12,504 nt of DNA, from NCBI GenBank assembly GCA_004009845.1, contig RMBW01000325.1:1-12504 (forward strand). The letters run 5' to 3'. This stretch comes from Davidsoniella eucalypti. Lineage: Eukaryota > Ascomycota > Sordariomycetes > Microascales > Ceratocystidaceae. The notes beneath the pieces are model-generated. The model saw only the letters and a program-made list of their open reading frames with translations, ran no database searches and was not told the DNA's origin. Each line of letters begins with the position of its first letter. Position 1 is the first letter of the stretch. Below are positions 1-9,835 of this stretch, in pieces. The position numbers and the translations under genes are program-made.

Positions 1-325
1 TTGGCACCTAGAAGTTAGAGGAATTGGAAGTTATAGGACTTTCTTTATAGCCACCCAACAATATCGTGTTCTATAAAGAGCGTAGCATATCCACTCCCAA
101 AACTCAGATTCACCTGTCTTGACTCTCCATCTACAACAACCTCGTCTTTCTCAATCAGTATTTCCCTTCATATTCCTTACTTTGTGCTTCTCTGCCTCTT
201 TCTCCAATAATCGAGTTGCCTCTATTATCGTTATCACATCTATATATCAGCTATCACCCTCGTCCTTCTCCTTGCCCACTTCTATAACAGATCAGGATCT
301 TGCCTTGCCAATCACCATCTCCACC
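1..325 (+). promoter_or_regulatory. Upstream region and leader of the permease gene
   Basis: No gene is visible here. A TATAAA lies at 72-77. From about 120 to 325 the plus strand is pyrimidine-rich, as is usual near transcription starts of fungal genes. Three motifs matching the reverse complement of HGATAR, the GATA-factor (AreA/NIT2) core, lie at 225-230 (TTATCG), 231-236 (TTATCA) and 251-256 (CTATCA), 70 to 100 bases before the ATG. The start codon has a strong context (CACCATGG). The transcription start is unknown, so the GATA motifs may be in the promoter or the leader. Confidence 0.4.
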
Positions 326-2607
326 ATGGTTCGTGACGTCGGGTCCCTTCCGGGCAAATCGACGGCGGTCGCCGACGTAGCCGATTCCGAGAAAAGGGGA
401 TCGATGACCTTCTTCAGCTCGTCGCCAACCGACTCGCCCGTTGTCCTCACCGACAACGAGAGCTCAAACCAGGACCATACGCACCGCAAGCTGAGGTCTC
501 GCCATATCCAGTTGATTGGTAAGTGTTTTCCGTACTTCTATTGTCCCCTAGCAGCTCTTCCCTCTTGTCAATCCGCCCTTCCAACAGATCTACCATCCCC
601 ACCCTTTCTCTGCAGTCTTCCATTGTTCTTCTTGCCTTCTTCCCTGTGGCACAGCCATTGCCCCACGGTCGATCTTCCATATCGCTTCCATTCCCTTGGA
701 ATATCCGCTGTGCCCCTCAAAGCAACCTCCCACCCTATATTACTCGATTGACTGACTAACATGCTTCTTCTCATGTAGGCATTGGTGGTACCATTGGAAC
801 CGCCCTCTACGTAAGTATAAGTAACGGGTTGCTAATAGCTAGCTAGCCACACGGCTAGATGGCTACATATATCCTTTGATGTTCCTTCTGCCCTGTCTGT
901 CCGACATATCGTTGTAGCCTACCAGTTCGCTTACCATTTTGTCTGTCGTCTTATAGGTTCAAATAGGCAAAGGTCTCATTGCGGGTGGCCCCGCCTCCCT
1001 CTTGATTGCCTTTTCAATCTGGTGTACCATTATCCTTGCGGTCACCACTTCCATGGCTGAGATGGTCACATACCTGCCCATCTCATCGCCTTTCATCACG
1101 TTTGCCGGTCGCTATATTGATGAGGCCTTTGGTTTTGCTGCTGGTTGGAACTTCTTCATCTTCGAAGCTGCCATGGTTCCGTTTGAAATCGTCGCCTGCA
1201 ATGTCATCATCCAGTATTGGACTGAAGCCATTCCTACTGGAGTGATTATTGCCATCATCGTCGTTCTCTATGGAGTCATCAACCTCCTGGCTGTCAAGTG
1301 GTATGGTGAAGTCGAATTCTGGGCCGCCCTGGGTAAGATGATTTTGATCATTGCTCTCATCATCTTCACCTTCATCGTCATGCTGGGTGGAAATCCTCTT
1401 GGTGATCGGTTCGGTTTCCGCTACTGGAATGATCCTGGTGCCTTCACCACGATATACTACCCAGGCAAGTTGGGGTACTTCCTTGGTTTCATGCAGTGCC
1501 TGATTCAGGCCTCTTTTATCATTGCTGGTCCCGACTATGTTTCCATGGCAGCTGGAGAGACGATCAACCCTCGTCAAGTCTTGCCCAAGGCCTACAACGC
1601 CGTCTTCTATCGTCTAACTGTCTTCTTCATCCTGGGTGCGCTGTGTGTTGGAATCCTGCTTCCCTACGACGATCAGACCCTTATCGATGCGTTCCTCAAC
1701 GACAAGCCAGGTGCCGCGGCTTCCCCGTAAGTTCTTCCACGTCTCTATCGAATTAGATTAGGCTCTCTTGTGTTTCCGTTTTACTAACACACACCAATAG
1801 CTATGTCGTTGCCATGGCTCGCCTCAAGATTGGAGTTCTGCCCCACATCGTCAACGCACTTGTGCTCACAGCTGCGTTTGTAAGTTCCACCTCTCTATAG
1901 ATGACACACATGTCATATCCCTTGTCTTCTCTCCCTTGGTTTTTATCTCTTCAAAATATAGTTAACTAACCACATTCATTTCACAGAGTGCCGGAAACAG
2001 TTACGTATACTGTGCTTCCCGTTCCCTTCTTGGTCTAGCTCTAGAAAGAAAGGCGCCGCGCTTCTTTGTCACTTGCAACAAAGACGGAGTGCCGTACTAC
2101 TGTACTGCTGCCGTTTTGGCTGTTGCTTTCCTGAGTTTCCTTCAGCTCAGCTCTAGCTCGGCCAAGGTTCTGACGTGGTTTGTATCTCTGGTCACTGCGT
2201 CACAGCTGATGAACTTTGCAGTGATGAGCGCGGCATACTTAGCCTTTTTCTACGCCTGCAAGACGCAGGGTGTCGACCGGAATACCCTACCGTACACCAG
2301 TGCTTTCCAGCCCTTTGCCGCCTGGTACTCCTTGGTCTGTACGATCATCATGACGTTTGTTGGTGGCTACGCCGTCTTCCTCCCCGGCCACTGGAGTGTC
2401 ACGACGTTTCTGTTTTCGTACACCATGGTCGGTGTCTTCCCGGTCATGTTCATCGTGTACAAAATCGTCAAGCGGACAACTTGGCGCCGCCCAGAGGAAG
2501 TTGATCTGTTCACTGGCGTTCGGGAAATCGAGGAATACGAGAACAGTTACGTTCCGGAGACAAACCTTGGCCTCTACGATCGTGTGCTTGATCGCATATT
2601 CGGGTAA
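326..2607 (+). CDS. Amino-acid permease, YAT family, Agp2-like (five exons)
   Basis: This gene predicts a 12-helix plasma-membrane transporter of 564 residues. Exons are 326-518, 779-810, 957-1726, 1801-1879 and 1987-2607; all introns start GTAAG and end AG. Branch sites are CTAAC at 756-760, 1784-1788 and 1966-1970, with a weaker one near 929-935. I chose the ATG at 326 for its Kozak context; an in-frame upstream extension exists but looks like leader. About 60 cytosolic residues come first, then helix 1 (GGTIGTALYVQIG). The family signature runs about 85-116 and ends AEMVTYLP. Other family hallmarks are VPFEIVACN, EFWAALGK, LGGNP, GFRYW, CLIQASF, PDYVSMAAGE and AAFSAGNSYVYCASR. From memory of the family, VPFE(I/V), IQASF.IAG and SAGN.Y.YC resemble yeast Agp2, a carnitine permease and polyamine-response regulator. 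Substrate cannot be told from sequence. The frame is intact throughout. Confidence 0.93.
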
Positions 2608-2682
2608 TGTTGGAAGGTGTTCACTGGCGTCTGGGAAATTGAGTATGTTCGGGTGATGATGGAAGGTGATGGAAGGTGATGG
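2509..2682 (+). repeat. Diverged local duplication at the permease 3' end
   Basis: Two interleaved repeats surround the permease stop codon. Bases 2509-2532 (coding for FTGVREIE) recur at 2620-2643 with 21 of 24 bases identical, 111 bases apart, so the second copy is in the same frame but lies after the TAA at 2605-2607. Bases 2599-2619, which contain the stop codon, recur at 2648-2668, where TAA has become TGA in the sequence but out of phase. A 10-base unit, ATGGAAGGTG, is then repeated at 2659-2668 and 2669-2678. The pattern suggests short tandem duplication and slippage. Confidence 0.7.
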
Positions 2683-3723
2683 CTGTTTTGTTGTTAGACG
2701 AGTACATATTTGGGACTGGTATGCATCTTTCTATACAGCATAAGTATATTAGATACTTTGTTGTGGTATGCCTTACGGCTCACGTTTGTTTTTTTGGGAT
2801 CCGATTTGGATTCAGTTTGCATCATGGACTTTGTTTTTATTGTACATTCAGATGATTGTAGAACAAAATGTCCTACTAAATAATGTGTCTTTTGTGGGAT
2901 TAAAAATTCCTTTATATAAATAAATAAAAAATCTTAAAACTTAAGTCAAAAACAGGCGTGCTACACAAAAACATTCTTGATTATGCTATGTATCATAGTG
3001 TTTGCAATATCTTAGGGTTTAAAAAAACATAAACCCAGTAAACTGCGGAAGGAAGCCTGCGAGACCCCACATTTTCACTATTTGGTAGAGATAACAAGAC
3101 ACAGCGTCGTCTTAGTAATAAGTTTTGTCTGTGGTAATTGAATTTTTTGCTCTGTTCGCACTCTTTCGCTATAGCTTAGAATTATTTACGGCATCTTTAG
3201 TATATTCTTTTTATTCATGGCATATATACATATTGTTTTCGCGATTATCGAATCACAGTTCATTTCAGCTTCTTGTTTATCAGCTATTTTAGTTGCCTTC
3301 AACCTCACGAAACCCGCTATAGAAAATAAAAAAAGCAAATCCAGCAACGAAATCTAGGCGTCGCAAAATAAGAATAAATCCAGTACCGAATAATTGCGGC
3401 TTGCAGTCCGTCACTAGCAAATTGTGCGCCTGTTAGCCATAGCCGTACATATTGGAGTGTCTACGGAGTTCACAGCAACCGCTTTTCTCGTCTAGCGGCA
3501 TATTGCAGCCAGAAACTGCAGTCGAGTTCTCCGCGGCCTAGTCATACATACACACACCCTAGACACCTATACAGCGATATCATATCTACAGCTAGAGATA
3601 GAGAGATAGAGAGCTTGGGCTTGGGCGATAATCCCCGGCTTTTTGTCCTCGACTTTCACGTAACCACGACCGCGGAAAACCAGACCCTCGATAAGATATC
3701 GCAGAAAATACCGGTCGCGCAAC
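2608..3723. other. Intergenic region between permease and regulator
   Basis: I find no gene on either strand. After the duplicated segment the sequence becomes AT-rich. Overlapping AATAAA motifs at 2919-2928 could be the polyadenylation signal of the permease, though they are about 310 bases past its stop. A 7-base inverted repeat (GGGTTTA at 3015-3021 with TAAACCC at 3030-3036, 8-base loop) could form a hairpin. The last 130 bases are the leader of the downstream regulator. Confidence 0.5.
3596..3694 (+). promoter_or_regulatory. HGATAR motif cluster upstream of the zinc-cluster regulator
   Basis: Four HGATAR motifs lie within 99 bases just before the ATG at 3724: AGATAG at 3596-3601 and 3604-3609, and CGATAA at 3626-3631 and 3689-3694. 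The first two come from a short GAGATA-type repeat, so they may be by-products of simple sequence. GATA factors such as AreA/NIT2 bind this core. Binding here is an inference. No upstream ATG is seen in the last 160 bases of the leader. Confidence 0.3.
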
Positions 3724-4076
3724 ATGGCGCCGCCAGAAGAAGCCGCCAATGCGCCCCTTGCGCCTAGCAGCGCCGACAACGAAGAACGCCCGTACCGTTC
3801 CCACCTTCGTCCAGCCTGTAACCAGTGCCGCCGACGAAAGAGTCGCTGCAGGATAGAGACTGGTACCACGATATGTCTGATGTGTCGCATACACAACACT
3901 GATTGTGTGTTCCCGCTCACGGCTACACAGTCGCCTGCTCGTCTGCGCAAGCAAACCGTCCGTAAGCAGGGCAGCGTCAAGCCAGAGACCGCCGAGGACG
4001 AGGCGGCAATGCTGCAGATGGGCCACCAGCAAGCTACAGTCCATATGGCCGCAGATAGTCAGCCTGGTGTCGCAAT

Positions 4077-4169
<93 letters not shown>

Positions 4170-6446
4170 GCAGCAGCAGTCGTCGAAATCACCGTCGCAA
4201 CCACAACCAATGCCTCCCCACCAACCGTCGAGCGCATTAGCTGTCTCTACAATTCAGCCACCGTCGCAGCCAAAGCCACAGTCGCAACTCCAGATACAAC
4301 AGCAGCCTCAAACACTGCTCAAATCTCAACTTATGCAGCAACCCGTGCCACCTCCATTGCGGCCTCAAACTCTCGCCCAACAGCCGCTTCCACAGTTGCA
4401 GATCTCCAACAATATCTCGCCACAGCAGCAAGCCGATATTGCCTTGCCGCATGATGGATTCCCGGAGTCCCAACAACGATGCAGTCTTCCTGATCGTGAC
4501 AGCTCAGCCGCAGCTGCCCGACTAATGGCGGCTCCGACACCGGCTGGCCTTGAACCAACTGGTCCGTTGACTGGCTTGACCAACTCGTCCTCGGAAACTA
4601 ATAAACAGACTTCACTTCTGATCGAAGACGAGGAGGGAGGAAACGCCCATATAATTGGACCCGACGTCACCCGTGACTCTCAAGTCTTGGCTGACTATCT
4701 GGCAATGTTACACCCGTCGACTGGAATTATGCGGGTGATTAAGCCTCAGGCCAACCCTGCTGCAGGGCCTGTTATCTTTGCTCGTGTCAAGAAACAGCCT
4801 CTTGGAATGGTGGTGTCGACATCTCCCAGTGCCAAAAAACTCAAGATAGTAGAAAAGCTTCTCGAGCCATGGGGGGCACAGTTACTCAAGTTATTCTTTC
4901 GAAAGCAAAACATATGCCTACCACTTCTGCAGGAAGAAGCATTTTTGAGCCAAGTTTTTAATGAAAAGGAGCGGGTTAGTCCTGCTTTGATATGCTGTAT
5001 ATATGCCCAAAGTCTGGCGTACTGGGGGGCTGATACAGAGTTGCGGAAGCACCACAGACCAGACCCTCCCTTTCTTTGGAATCTAGCTAGCGAGGCGTTG
5101 TTTTCCGAGCTCCATCAAAGCCCTGGAATTTCGACCGTGGTGGCTCTAGTGCTCAACGTTGGTGGGCGGCCTACCACAAGCATGCTGGGTAACCAGGTAC
5201 AGCTAGGATCTGCCGTTAGTCTTGCCCATAGTCTAGGTTTGAACCGTAGCCCAATGAATTGGGATATCCCAGAGAGCGAGAAGGGCTTACGGATGCGAAT
5301 TTGGTGGGCGCTGAATGTCACTGATGGCTGGTGAGTACAATCAAATCATGAGCACTAGACAAGAGACTTTGAAACGAGACGTTCCCTCCCTCGATGTGTT
5401 TTATAAGATAAAGAACCCTAACTAACTCGATAACTTTATCTACATATAGGTCATCTTTAGGCTATGGCACTCCGCCACATCTACGTAAATCTCAGAGTGA
5501 TGTTCCTCCGCCTACGCTGGAATATCTCATGATCAATGACGACTCCACACAACGTGACCGTGATGCGGCCGAAGTTTTCATGGTGCTCTTTAGCTTGACC
5601 GAGCTCTTATACCGCTATCTAGACCGTGTCTATAACCTTGATAAGACATCCGTTGCTGCGGCCCACAACCACATTACTGAGGACCTCGAGCGTTGGGTCG
5701 ACTCCCTGTCGGGAAACTGTCGCAAGATAATAATCCGTGGCACTGAACTAGATACACCTGGCGCGGCCAATCTACGGCTTGCGTATCTCTCGCTCCGTCT
5801 TCTCACACAGCGGATCCAACTATTAGGGGACAAGGGCGAGGGGGGTCCTGCGGCCGTAACAGTAACAACTCAAATCCCGGGCCCCGACATGCGAGACCGG
5901 TATATTGCATCACGTCGTACAGCTGAGGACATTGTGATTTTTGCCCAAGAACTAGGCGATGCGCAATTTAGCGACTTCTGGCAGCCTGTCAGTGCTTTTA
6001 CATTTGCATCAACGGTAACCTTCCTATTGCGCTGTGCTCTTGAGATTGACGCGCCAGCCACACCAGCTGGAGCATCACTATCGCAGTCGTCGTCGTTGCG
6101 CATGGCACAAGATCTGCTTCGGGCACTCCGCCATCATCGAGAGAACTTCAGCTGGGATTTGGCCGATATTCCACTAGCCCAGCACACTGAAGTCATAGAG
6201 AAGCTTATGAACGGACTAAAGCCTGGCCCGGGCAACCACAATGAGACTAATGGAGGCTGTTTTATGGATGAGGATGGCGAGATGGTACCACAGTTTAGTG
6301 CTGGAATGGCCTTTGATTGGCCTAATGTGTTCCCTGAGAGTTCATTTTTCAACTCTTTCCTACCACATAGCAGCGGAGTTTGGGACCACACGTTTACAAG
6401 TAATAACGACGGCTATGCTGTCATGGACCATGGTAGTTATAGATGA
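3724..6446 (+). CDS. Zn2Cys6 transcription factor with polyglutamine tract
   Basis: This gene predicts a nuclear DNA-binding regulator of 867 residues. Exons are 3724-5330 and 5450-6446; the 119-base intron starts GTGAGT, has CTAAC branch sites at 5418-5426 and ends TAG. Removing it restores the conserved W-SSLGYGTPPHL segment. The zinc cluster has cysteines at 32, 35, 42, 51, 54 and 61 (CX2CX6CX8CX2CX6C) with the basic stretch RRRKSR between the second and third. Residues 119-152 are 34 glutamines, followed by a Q/P/S-rich linker to about residue 300 that is probably disordered. From about 370 onward comes the fungal-specific regulatory region (Fungal_trans type), including GLRMRIWWAL near 521-530. 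The W..LGYG.P.H......P layout recalls Dal81/TamA-type regulators, but this is from memory and weak. Target genes are unknown. The coding frame is intact. Confidence 0.92.
4078..4179 (+). repeat. (CAA)30(CAG)4 microsatellite coding for polyglutamine
   Basis: Thirty uninterrupted CAA codons (4078-4167) are followed by four CAG codons (4168-4179), together giving 34 glutamines in frame in the zinc-cluster regulator. The CAA run has no interruption, so it should be prone to slippage. The long poly-Leu, poly-Val and poly-Asn frames that overlap it are other-frame readings of the same triplet and are not genes. Confidence 0.97.
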
Positions 6447-8089
6447 TGAACATAATAAGATACCAAATTCAATTCATAACGCGAATAGCATGAAACACAT
6501 GACAAATGAGTAGACAGACCAGTGACTCAAGGCGTAGTCAAAATGATAGAAGCAATGACGGTGCCCGGAGACAAGGTTAAGTTTATTTTTATTATTTTTA
6601 TTATTTTTTAATTATCTTATTTTTTGCATGAACGGCGATGTAAAAGCACGAACAGAAAATGAAATAGCGGTAGATAATGAATGCTCATTTAAGAAGTTGA
6701 CATCTATCGTCCCATATATTGTACTAGCAGCGTCTTGATTAAGGGGGAAACACAGGCCTGGTTGATATTTATGTTTGTATGTTTATGTAACCATCAAAAG
6801 CTCGGTTCTCGGCACGGAGGAACTTGAAGCTTTTGTTTCTAGAATGATGCCTGATTAAAAAAAAAAGTATATTTTTTTGATTATTGAAGAAGTAGGAAAA
6901 GGGCGATATCAAAGCAATTATTACAAATAGACGAAAACAACGTGATTGAGTTTTTGAAAGAAGAATGCTTTGATGTTCAATAACTCCGATTCTCCCCCCA
7001 CGTTGGTTAGTAACTCCGTTCAAATTATGCCGCATTTCCGTGGTTCGTTAAGCTACTGATAATGTTGAGCAAAGTATTGGTCCTGCCATGTTTGACCGCC
7101 TAGTCGGCAAATCGGTACTTATAAGCGCCGACAGTTTCTTTTCGTTTTGGGAATTCAGGACCAGATTCGGCGTTTTTAGAGCAAAAAAACTGCGGAAATC
7201 AAGCGTAAAAAAACAAGATTTTTAGAGCAGTTCTTGGTAGTCTAAGTGCCAGTTTGTGTCAGGAAAAGCGGGCCTCTGTCTAATCCTTTGATTGCTCGTT
7301 GGTGACCATACTTGATATCGTGCAAGTATAAGAAGATACATTTGTATGTACATGTAACAGACTGTCTCTGGCTCTCACTCGGGTAGTTTCCTCCGGCTAT
7401 CAAGAGGCTTTGTGTGACGTGCAGATACGGCAACCGACTTATCCAAAGGCGTCCGGATATGCAGACTTGCACGTTTTACCTGCCTATTTGTATGGACAAG
7501 GCGCCGAAAAGGACGAGACGGAATGGCATACCGAAGGGCGGGTAATGTAGGCTAGACAGCAAACAGCAGTAGGAAATGAACCAGATAATTGGTTCGGGCT
7601 AGACAAGAGCGCACCGGCCACACTATACCATACCAGTACGTACTTTCTTTGTGCAATAGTTTGTGGGCTTAAGAGCAAAATAGCAAGCATCAGCAGACCT
7701 CGGAATCGGCCTATAGCTTGGTTTAGCCGGTTGTGTGCAGGATAAGCGGACAAGGGCATAGTCAACGGGGTCTTGGGCCGGTGGCTACAGCATGGCTCGA
7801 GTGTCTCGTTAGTCAACAAGATTAGAAGTATATAGGTCGAGTGGCGGAACATGGTATTTGGTGAGATGCTTATCGCCTCGTCTTGATCTTACCGTTCCTT
7901 TTTTGTTTTTTCCTTCATCATCATCTACAAGGTATTGTTAGCCTTAGGAACAACGCTGTGGTCCTCTTTAGCATTCTTCTTTCTTGCTTTTCTTTTGTCC
8001 TTTTATTCCCGGTCTGGACCACCTGCTGAAAGGCCATTCAGACATCGATCAATACTAACAACTGCAACTCAGACCGCGAACACGTTATC
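6447..8089. other. Long intergenic region and leader of the DUF3112 gene
   Basis: I see no supported gene in these 1.6 kb. A T-rich stretch at 6581-6626, built from ATTATTTTT-like units, probably lies in or near the 3' end of the upstream regulator gene. The rest is AT-rich with scattered A or T runs. An ACTAAC box at 8054-8059 followed by a CAG ending at 8072 looks like the 3' end of an intron, with GTATTG at 7932 as a possible donor, so the DUF3112 gene may have a leader intron. This is tentative. Confidence 0.4.
7173..7229 (+). repeat. Pair of 11-base direct repeats
   Basis: TTTTTAGAGCA occurs at 7173-7183 and again at 7219-7229, 46 bases apart, with two A7 runs and a TGCGGAAATCAAGCG segment between. 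CGG is the usual half-site of zinc-cluster proteins, but there is only a single copy here. Function unknown. Confidence 0.35.
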
Positions 8090-9373
8090 ATGGTACGTTG
8101 TTTCTCCAACGGATGAAAACACATGCCATTCATTATTTTGTAAAGTGACTCGATGATCTGTTGCTGTTTAGCGTAACTTCTTGTTGCAGAACCTTTTGAT
8201 TACTTGCTTGCAATGTACTTAGGCGCGGCTATCTCGCCTCTTTTTTCTTGCGACCATGGGCTATGCCAAGCAAGACCTTGCTTCCTTGAGCCTCATGTTC
8301 TCCTCCCACCTTTCTTACCTTCTGGGAGATCTGTCAGCCACGACAACTGCTAACACAAGTGCTTCCATCGTTATGTAGGGCGGCCCTTACCTATCCAGCA
8401 CGCCCATTCTGGGCCACCATCCGGTGCCTCATATCGACGACCCTATCGGCGGCGTGCTTCTGCCGTTCTTCGTTGCCAGTGCCATTACCAACATTACCAT
8501 ATTTCGCAAAAACAAAAGCAGGGGCCATAAGTTTGGCCTGAGCATGGCGCTGTTTGGCTTCAGCATGGCGCGCGTCACGACTATAGTCATGCGAATTGCC
8601 TGGGCTTCTAGGCCCAAGAACGCCAGTATAGCCCTGGCTGCCACAGTCTTCACCAGCGCCGGTGTCATGGTGCTCTCATCGTCAACCTTGTCCTCACACA
8701 ACGCATTGTTCGTGCCAAGCACCCACGTTTTGGCTGGAGCGTCCCCGTCACTCTGCTCTTCCGGTTTCTGTTCTTCTGCGTCATCGCCATGCTGCTAACC
8801 GTGGTACCCTCGACCGTGTATTCGTTCTTCACCTTGGACGTCTCTACCCTGCTCGAGGTCCGCACCATCCAGCGTGTAGTTGGCGTTTTCACCACTGTTC
8901 TGGCATTTCTGCCCGTACCAGTCATCTCAGCCGCTCTTCTGGTACCGTCGGACGAGAAGCTGGATAAGTTTGGTGCTGGCCGTTGGCGAACCAAGGTCTG
9001 CATGGTGCTGCTGACGTCCTTCCTGCTGGCGTTTGGTGCCGCGTTCCGCACCGGCGTCAGCTTTGCTACCAAAACAGAGTATGAGTGGTTCCATGGCCGC
9101 GCCATCTTCTACTGCTGCAACTTTGTCATTGAGTTGATAGTGGTGTACACGTACATCTTCATGCGTTTCGATCGTCGCTTCCACGTGCCCGACGGCAGCT
9201 CTGGTCCTGGCGACTATAGCACGCCTAACTCTGACAAGTCGAGCCAGAATGAGACTGACCCAGACCAGACTGCTGACGACGCTACTGTGGTGGGCCGTGT
9301 CAACACGGAGGAGGAAATGCTTGGCGGTACACTGCGCCCTAAGAGCCTCAAGAAGGTTGAAGAGGCTGTATGA
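8090..9373 (+). CDS. DUF3112 family seven-helix membrane protein, apparent frameshift
   Basis: This is a member of DUF3112, fungal integral membrane proteins of unknown function. My model has a coding exon of only the ATG (8090-8092), an intron at 8093-8378 (GTACGT, GCTAACA at 8349-8355, TAG), and a second exon at 8379-9373. This gives the start MGGPYLSSTPIL, which fits my memory of the family. Hydrophobic segments are near residues 23-45, 54-77, 84-112 and four more downstream. Family-like motifs include RGHKFGLSMALFGFSMAR, KHPRFGW, FGAGRWRTKV, AFRTG and, near the C terminus, RFHVPDGSSGPGDYS. The frame breaks after Leu100 (8673-8675): it would run to a stop at 8796-8798, giving about 140 residues, while the family sequence resumes one frame over at 8678 (IVNLVLTQRIVRAKHP). 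One base restored gives about 332 residues. It may be a recent pseudogene or a consensus error. Confidence 0.8.
8093..8378 (+). other. Intron directly after the start codon of the DUF3112 gene
   Basis: The donor GTACGT follows the ATG at 8090-8092 with no base between. The acceptor TAG ends at 8378, and a good branch site (CTAAC, 8350-8354) lies 24 bases before it. Splicing gives Met-Gly-Gly-Pro-Tyr. The family-type N terminus and the branch site support the 3' end well. The 5' end rests on the donor match and on the lack of a better in-frame start. A second small exon inside this interval cannot be excluded. Confidence 0.6.
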
Positions 9374-9835
9374 ACTCTAGACAAGATATATCCTGATGAT
9401 TTCGCTCCTTTATTTGTAATATATTTTTTGTTTGTTCTAGTGTCAGCGAACCTTTTTGCCTTTTGCCTTTTGCACTTTTCTGTGCCTCTCAACTTGTCCT
9501 TAACATTGCAATACAAATACATACCTCTACTGGTGAAAGCACCACCATAATTTATAATTTTCTCTTTGACATCTTATTTCTGTTTCTTTTCATGATGGTC
9601 GAGCGATTCTTTCTTTCAATATTTAAAAGAGTCAAGAAAAATTAAAGACATGACATTTGTACATAGAAGGTTATACACCATGTTTTGTTTTACAATGATG
9701 CGGACTTCCCCACCTATATATCACAGATGCCCGGTAAGCGAGCATGTCGATCACTTCGGTAGTTTGATATGCCAAGCTTTACAACGAAAACAAACAATTA
9801 CAGTGTCTTATTGAGGAATACACGATCCACAGCAT
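9374..9835. terminator. Shared 3' region of two convergent genes
   Basis: Genes 3 and 4 end toward each other across 462 bases. The segment is AT-rich with T-rich runs on the plus strand near 9420-9480 and 9555-9640. No clear AATAAA was found on either strand. An open frame at 9463-9645 has no family features and is taken as chance. Transcripts from the two genes may overlap here. Confidence 0.4.

Noticed and set aside
1083..1577. 164-codon minus-strand open frame opposite the permease
   Set aside because: Antisense shadow of a strongly supported coding exon; acidic low-complexity reading typical of the complement of membrane-helix codons.
2605..2690. Stop-codon readthrough extending the permease into the duplicated tail
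   Set aside because: The TAA is not followed by a known readthrough context (CTA or CAR), and the tail would end soon at a TGA. Duplication history is the simpler reading.
3592..4167. 191-codon minus-strand open frame starting with a long poly-leucine run
   Set aside because: It is the antisense reading of the CAA repeat and zinc-cluster exon; the repeat removes stop codons in all frames. No family features.
3905..4240. Poly-asparagine and poly-valine frames over the same repeat
   Set aside because: Other-frame readings of the CAA run; the glutamine frame alone joins a perfect zinc cluster to a regulatory domain.
6769..7035. 88-codon minus-strand open frame
   Set aside because: Low-complexity AT-rich reading without any family motif.
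7484..7852. 122-codon minus-strand open frame
   Set aside because: No recognisable domain, no splice or context support, and composition like the surrounding intergenic DNA. I treat it as chance, with modest certainty.
8256..8378. ATG at 8256 with good context and an open frame as an alternative start for the DUF3112 gene
   Set aside because: The frame ends in a TAG that is itself the acceptor, and no good donor lies inside it; the ATG at 8090 gives the family-type N terminus.
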